Assembly: GCA_964497475.1 (NCBI GenBank)
Contig: CAZCDM010000035.1
Span: forward strand, 1-16,187
DNA length: 16,187 nt
Direction of reading: 5' to 3'
From: CAZCDM01 sp964497475
Lineage (GTDB): Bacteria; Planctomycetota; Phycisphaerae; SM23-33
Part shown: positions 12,692 through 16,187 of the stretch, in pieces
Position numbering within the stretch: the first letter of the stretch is position 1
Layout: each line of letters opens with the position of its first letter
The notes under the pieces: generated by a model
Database searches by the model: none
Told to the model about the DNA's origin: nothing
What the model saw: only the letters and a program-made list of their open reading frames with translations
Translations under genes and position numbers: made by a program

Positions 12692-13612
12692 TTACTTGTC
12701 GTCTTCGCTGGCGGGGGGCTTTTCGCCGATCTGCCCGGTGGCGACCTTATCGATCTGCTCGGGCAGCCAGGTTTCCCAGCCGATGCCGATGGCCATCTGC
12801 TCCGGGCCCGGGGTGACGAGCTTGAGCTGTTTGGGCTGGTTTGCGGCGGCGTAGATGGCTTCGCTGTCGGCCACGGGTACGATGAGGTCGGCCAGGCCGT
12901 GGATGAGATAGACCGGCGCGTGGATTTTTCCGACATCGTTGACGGCCGAGGTGGTCGTCGGGTCGAAGCCGCCGGCCTCGGCGATGGCCTGCATGGTCCG
13001 GTCGACTTTTTCCTCGCTGGTGGCCAGGCCCAGGTCGCGCTGGACCTTGCTGTGGGTGTCTTTCCAGGGGGCCAGGGCGACCACGCCAGCGACCTTGGGC
13101 TCGATGGCGGCGTACTGGATGGCCGTGGCTCCGCCGAAAGTCACGCCCGCGACGTAGAGCGGGCTGGCCTTGATCGTGCCATCGGCGGCGTAGGCGTTGA
13201 CGATGCGCTGGACGTCGCGTTTTTCCTTCGCGCCGCAGGTGATGTACTCACCGCCGCTCCGGCCGTGGCAGCGCAGGTCGATCAGCACCACGTCGTAGCC
13301 CATCTTGGCCAGGGTGCGTCCCACGCCGAGGTAGTTGGCCTTGCTCTGGCCCGTGCCGTGCAGCAGCACGACCGTGCCGCGGGCGGGGGTTTTCTCGCTG
13401 GCCATCCGCCAGGAGGCAATCTCCACGCCGTCGGGCGCGGTGAAGGTGCGGGCCTGGTCGATCTTGCCGGCCTGGAGGAGTTTTTCGTCCGGGCCGACCA
13501 TTTCCATGATGAGGATGTTGCGGTCTTCCGTGCGGGCCTCGATGGGGCGAATATCGCTGCAGCCGCCCAGCACAGCCAGGGCCAGCAGCCCGATGCTAAT
13601 GGTTCGCTTCAT
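12692..13612 (-). CDS. alpha/beta-hydrolase-fold lipoprotein with a degenerate catalytic triad
   Basis: This 306-residue protein starts with a lipoprotein signal (MKRTISIGLLALAVLGGC, lipobox LGGC, Cys18), so it is probably anchored in a membrane facing the periplasm. The rest is an alpha/beta-hydrolase fold: VVLLHGTGQSKANY (81-94, oxyanion-hole region), DVVLIDLRCHGRSGG (107-121), nucleophile elbow GVTFGG (156-161), and VYLIHGLADLIVPV (234-247) with the acid Asp242. Relatives have G-x-S-x-G at the elbow; here the nucleophile position is Thr158. Where the catalytic His is expected (PGxxHM), the sequence reads PGPEQM, Gln272. It may therefore be a non-catalytic member or use different residues. 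The ATG is supported by GGAG (13623-13620), 7 nt upstream. It lies 82 nt downstream of mutL with its own possible promoter. Confidence 0.8.
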   Translation of the reverse strand: MKRTISIGLLALAVLGGCSDIRPIEARTEDRNILIMEMVGPDEKLLQAGKIDQARTFTAPDGVEIASWRMASEKTPARGTVVLLHGTGQSKANYLGVGRTLAKMGYDVVLIDLRCHGRSGGEYITCGAKEKRDVQRIVNAYAADGTIKASPLYVAGVTFGGATAIQYAAIEPKVAGVVALAPWKDTHSKVQRDLGLATSEEKVDRTMQAIAEAGGFDPTTTSAVNDVGKIHAPVYLIHGLADLIVPVADSEAIYAAANQPKQLKLVTPGPEQMAIGIGWETWLPEQIDKVATGQIGEKPPASEDDK

Positions 13613-13638
13613 GGCAGTTCTCCGTTACGTGCATTTCT

Positions 13639-13644
13639 ATTACA
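13639..13644 (-). promoter_or_regulatory. candidate -10 of the lipoprotein gene
   Basis: TGTAAT (13644-13639, minus strand) is preceded by TGT as in an extended -10; the -35 is weak (TTTCCC, 17 nt upstream). It would give a leader of about 20 nt that includes the GGAG ribosome binding site. Read-through from mutL is an alternative. Confidence 0.35.
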
Positions 13645-13694
13645 ACAGATCGTCCGCCGGGGGGAAAGATTCTTAATCAAAGTGGTTGGCCGCA

Positions 13695-15578
13695 TCATAC
13701 GCGGCGCTTGAACTGCTTCTCCAGCTCGGTCAACGACAGCTCGATGACGGTCGGGCGGCCGTGGGGGCAGTTGGTTTTTTTCTCGATGCCCTCGGCCTGG
13801 GCGAGCAGCTCGGCCATCTCGGGCGGGCTCAGCGGGTCGCCGGCCTTGACGGCTGCCTTGCAGGCCATCATCGCCAGCACCTCCTCGATCAGTCGCTCGT
13901 CGTCGGCGGTTTCGTCCTCGGCCAGGGTGTCCAGCAGCTCGCGGAGGAAGTCCTGCGCCTGGACATTCCGCTCGGCCAGCAGCGTGGGGAACCGCTGCAG
14001 GGCCACCGTGCCCGGCCCGAAGGGGGCCACGTCAATGCCGAGTCGGTCGAGCAGCTCGGCCCGCTCGTCCAGCAGGGCCGCCTCGGACTTGGTGACCTCG
14101 ATGGGCTCGGGGATGAGCAGTTGCTGGCCGGTCAGGCCTTCGGCGAGAAGGCGGGCGTGGAGGCGATTGTAGAGGATGCGTTCGTGCAGGGCGTGCTGGT
14201 CGATGATGACCAGCCCGGCCGGCGTCTGCGTGACGATGTAGGTGTCGTGGACCTGCAGCAGAGGCTGGCCCGGGGTGCGGTAGCTCTGGTCCGGTGCTGG
14301 GGTGGTTGGGCCAGACGGTTCGGCGGACGCCTCGGCCGGTGTGTCGGCGGTCGGCTGGCTTGGGGGGCGCAGCGGCAGGGGGCCTGGCGAGGCAGGTCGG
14401 GCGGCCGGGCTGTGGGCGGCGGGCTGGGCGGAGCTACCGGCCGGGAAGTTCAGCCGGGGCGCCGGCGGCGGAGCCTGTTTGAAGAAGTCGGCGACGGCCT
14501 GGCGGAGCGAGTCCTGCCGGGCGTTGTCGGCGGCCCCGGCCGGTGCGTCGGACTCGGCCCCATCGAGACTGGCCTGGCCTCGCAGGTCGGCGCGGTTGAG
14601 CGTTTCCCGCAGGGTGGCCAGCAGCTCGCCGTAGACCGCGTTGCTGTTGCGGAAGCGGACTTCGATTTTCGTTGGGTGGACGTTGACGTCGACGGCGGCG
14701 GGGTCGATCTCGATGAACAGGAAGACCACGGGCGACTTGACGGGCATGACCAGGCCCCGGTAGGCCTCGCGGATCGCGTGGGAGATCAGCCGGTCGCGGA
14801 TGTATCGCCCGTTGAGGAAGACGTACTGCCACTTGGCGCTGGAACGGGCGGCGGCCGGCGGGGCGAGGTAGCCGCGGATGCGGACATCGCCACCGCTGCC
14901 GCGGTCGGCCAGCGGCAGGAGGCTGTCGGCGAGTTCGTCGTTGAACAGGTCGCGGATGCGGGCGAGGGTCGACTCGACGGCCGGGAGGTTGAGGCTCTCG
15001 CGGGTGTTGTGACGCAGCAGGAAGGCGACGTCCGGCTGCGGCAGGGCCAGGCGGGTCAGCTGTTCGGTGACGTGGCCGAACTCCGTGGAAGTGGTGCGCA
15101 GGAATTTCCGCCGGGCCGGCGTGTTGAAGAACAAATCGCGGATGGTGATGGTCGTGCCCGGCGCGGCCGGGCAGGGGGCGGGGGCTTCGACCTGCTCGCC
15201 GCTGGCGCGGACCTCCCAGCCGGTATCGGCCTGGGGCTGCCGCGTGCGGATGTGGGCGTGGGAGATGCTGGCGATGCTCGCCAGGGCCTCGCCGCGGAAG
15301 CCCATCGTGCGGATGTCGAAGAGGTCTTCCTCCTCGGCGAGTTTGCTCGTGGCGTGGGGCGCGAAGGCCAGCGGCACGTCGTCCGGAGCCATGCCGCCGC
15401 CGTCGTCGGTTACGGCGATGAGGTCCTTGCCGCCCTCGGCGACGGTGACCTCGATGCGGTGCGCCCCGGCGTCGAGGGCGTTTTCGACCAGCTCCTTGAC
15501 GACGCTGGCCGGACGCTCGATGACCTCGCCGGCGGCGATCTTGTTGACCAGATGTGTTGAGAGTTTCCGGATTCCCAT
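13695..15578 (-). CDS. mutL: DNA mismatch repair protein MutL
   Basis: MutL links mismatch recognition by MutS to strand incision. The 627-residue protein has the GHKL ATPase domain: ELVENALDAGA (29-39), DDGGGM (58-63), MGFRGEALASI (92-102) and GTTITIRDLFFNTPARRKFL (141-160). A Pro/Ala-rich linker (about 340-445) and a C-terminal dimerisation domain follow. The C-terminal domain carries the motifs of endonuclease-type MutL: DQHALHERILYN (460-471), ACKAAVKAG (572-580) and CPHGRP (604-609). In the DQHA-x2-E-x4-E motif the last Glu is Asn471. I chose the ATG at 15578 (MGIRKLSTHLVNKIAAGEVIERP) because that is the family N-terminus and AAGGA (15591-15587) lies 8 nt upstream; the open frame continues to 16076 only through repeat DNA. 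No mutS lies nearby. Confidence 0.97.
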   Translation of the reverse strand: MGIRKLSTHLVNKIAAGEVIERPASVVKELVENALDAGAHRIEVTVAEGGKDLIAVTDDGGGMAPDDVPLAFAPHATSKLAEEEDLFDIRTMGFRGEALASIASISHAHIRTRQPQADTGWEVRASGEQVEAPAPCPAAPGTTITIRDLFFNTPARRKFLRTTSTEFGHVTEQLTRLALPQPDVAFLLRHNTRESLNLPAVESTLARIRDLFNDELADSLLPLADRGSGGDVRIRGYLAPPAAARSSAKWQYVFLNGRYIRDRLISHAIREAYRGLVMPVKSPVVFLFIEIDPAAVDVNVHPTKIEVRFRNSNAVYGELLATLRETLNRADLRGQASLDGAESDAPAGAADNARQDSLRQAVADFFKQAPPPAPRLNFPAGSSAQPAAHSPAARPASPGPLPLRPPSQPTADTPAEASAEPSGPTTPAPDQSYRTPGQPLLQVHDTYIVTQTPAGLVIIDQHALHERILYNRLHARLLAEGLTGQQLLIPEPIEVTKSEAALLDERAELLDRLGIDVAPFGPGTVALQRFPTLLAERNVQAQDFLRELLDTLAEDETADDERLIEEVLAMMACKAAVKAGDPLSPPEMAELLAQAEGIEKKTNCPHGRPTVIELSLTELEKQFKRRV

Positions 15579-15604
15579 GGCTGACGTCCTTGACGTGACG
15601 CGGC

Positions 15605-15613
15605 ATTGTAGCA
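15605..15613 (-). promoter_or_regulatory. extended -10 promoter of mutL
   Basis: TGCTACAAT on the minus strand (15613-15605) is an extended -10 with no clear -35. It is 26 nt before the mutL ATG and gives a leader of about 20 nt containing the AAGGA ribosome binding site. Confidence 0.5.
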
Positions 15614-15732
15614 GATTCGCCGGACAATTGAGACGATCGACCTGGCCAGCCCCGGCGACGCGGTCAGCTCCGGCGGGTCTCCAGCCAGCGGTATCGCCGC
15701 CAGATCGAGACAAGGCCGCATTACAGAATTGC

Positions 15733-16183
15733 GCGGGCAAGCGAGTTGCCCGCCCTTCCAACTCAGGGCCGAAGGCCCGAAACAGCAATAGCCCCCGGCG
15801 CGAGCCGGGGGTATTCGGCATGTTCATCAGCCCCGCAGGGGCGTGACAATCCATCCGGGGTCTCGCCCCTGCGGGGCTGGCTGGTTTGGGGGTTCTGTTA
15901 CCGTGGGCTTGGCGAAGGAGAAAGCCACGGTGAAAAGCTACACGAAAGAGCTGCCGCGAAGCGGCGAAAGTGTTTAGCCGGGGGCGCACTTGTCCTTCCG
16001 TAGCCTTGGCGAAGGAGGAAGCCCCCGGTGCGGGGTTCACAAACAATGCAGCCCTGAAAGGGCGACAGAAACTCACGCATCGCCGCTATCGGGGGTCTCT
16101 GTCGCCCCGCTGGGGCTTGGGATGGTGGCCATCTTATTCCGGGGGCTGACGCCCCCGGCTATATTCTTCCGGGCCTTCGGCCC
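15733..16183. repeat. cluster of REP/REPIN-like palindromes in non-coding DNA
   Basis: The 609 nt upstream of mutL hold no gene I can support but at least nine short GC-rich palindromes: GCGGGCAA/TTGCCCGC (15733-15753), GGGCC-GAA-GGCCC (15766-15778), CCCCCGGC/GCCGGGGG (15792-15811), GCCCC-GCA-GGGGC (15830-15842), GCCCC-TGC-GGGGC (15865-15877), GCCCT-GAA-AGGGC (16051-16063), GCCCC-GCT-GGGGC (16104-16116), CCGGGGGC/GCCCCCGG (16139-16158) and GGGCC-TTC-GGCCC (16171-16183). CTTGGCGAAGGAG occurs twice (15908-15920, 16005-16017). Some palindromes form inverted pairs (15828-15843 with 15864-15879 over 16 bp), as in REPINs. Such elements are often mobilised by RAYT-type transposases; none is present here. 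Confidence 0.75.
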
Positions 16184-16187
16184 TGCC

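Noticed and set aside
13686..15560. Long open frame (about 624 codons) on the + strand opposite mutL
   Set aside because: It mirrors mutL, which has every family motif. The translation is Gly/Arg/Val-rich without domains, as expected from an antisense frame in GC-rich DNA.
15579..16076. N-terminal extension of MutL to 793 residues
   Set aside because: The extension translates palindromic repeat DNA. MutL's conserved N-terminus, ribosome binding site and promoter all point to the ATG at 15578.

Overview
The window is a GC-rich chromosomal segment, most likely from a Planctomycetota bacterium of the Phycisphaerae type. This is inferred from four things: a short PEP-CTERM protein (VPEPAS, hydrophobic segment, Arg-rich tail), an anti-sigma protein fused to a planctomycete-style pilin-like domain, clusters of short GC-rich palindromes of the REP type, and the mix of core genes. 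A run of exactly 100 N (8234-8333) marks a scaffold gap, so this is probably a draft or metagenome assembly.

Layout. 1-541 is an AT-richer stretch with no gene I can defend, followed by a two-helix small membrane protein (542-781, +) and a terminator. An ECF sigma / anti-sigma pair (1854-2465 and 848-1849, both -) is divergent from a heparinase II/III-like protein (2550-4373, +), and priA (4420-6669, +) follows. 6670-8529 is an accessory, RNA-like region. It holds tandem promoters, a candidate stable RNA (about 6831-6986), a long hairpin-rich stretch, a 118-residue PEP-CTERM protein (7466-7822), a compact three-way-junction candidate, and a tandem array of 123-bp units interrupted by the N gap. 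Each unit carries a small hairpin and a terminator-like hairpin. Next come a tRNA-queuosine mannosyltransferase-like GT4 enzyme (8530-9639, +) and a minus-strand block: a YdjM/DUF457-type membrane protein (9741-10946), guaA (10994-12550), an alpha/beta-hydrolase-like lipoprotein that lacks the usual nucleophile Ser and His (12692-13612), and mutL (13695-15578). 15579-16187 is a cluster of REP/REPIN-like palindromes.

How the genes relate. Most are independent housekeeping or accessory units, not one pathway: PriA (replication restart), MutL (mismatch repair), GuaA (GMP synthesis) and the Q-tRNA glycosyltransferase (tRNA modification). The clear functional pair is the sigma/anti-sigma unit. Several genes have a -10-like box ending only 6-9 nt before the ATG, which suggests leaderless or nearly leaderless transcripts. 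Others (PEP-CTERM, guaA, the lipoprotein, mutL) have ordinary leaders with Shine-Dalgarno sequences.

The most unusual parts are the RNA-like region 6712-8437, including a GAGCCTGA-centred motif shared between the leader (+ strand) and the reverse strand of the 123-bp units, and the anti-sigma/pilin fusion. No tRNA, rRNA, CRISPR array, transposase or prophage gene was recognised. All assignments come from reading motifs by eye; no database search was run.
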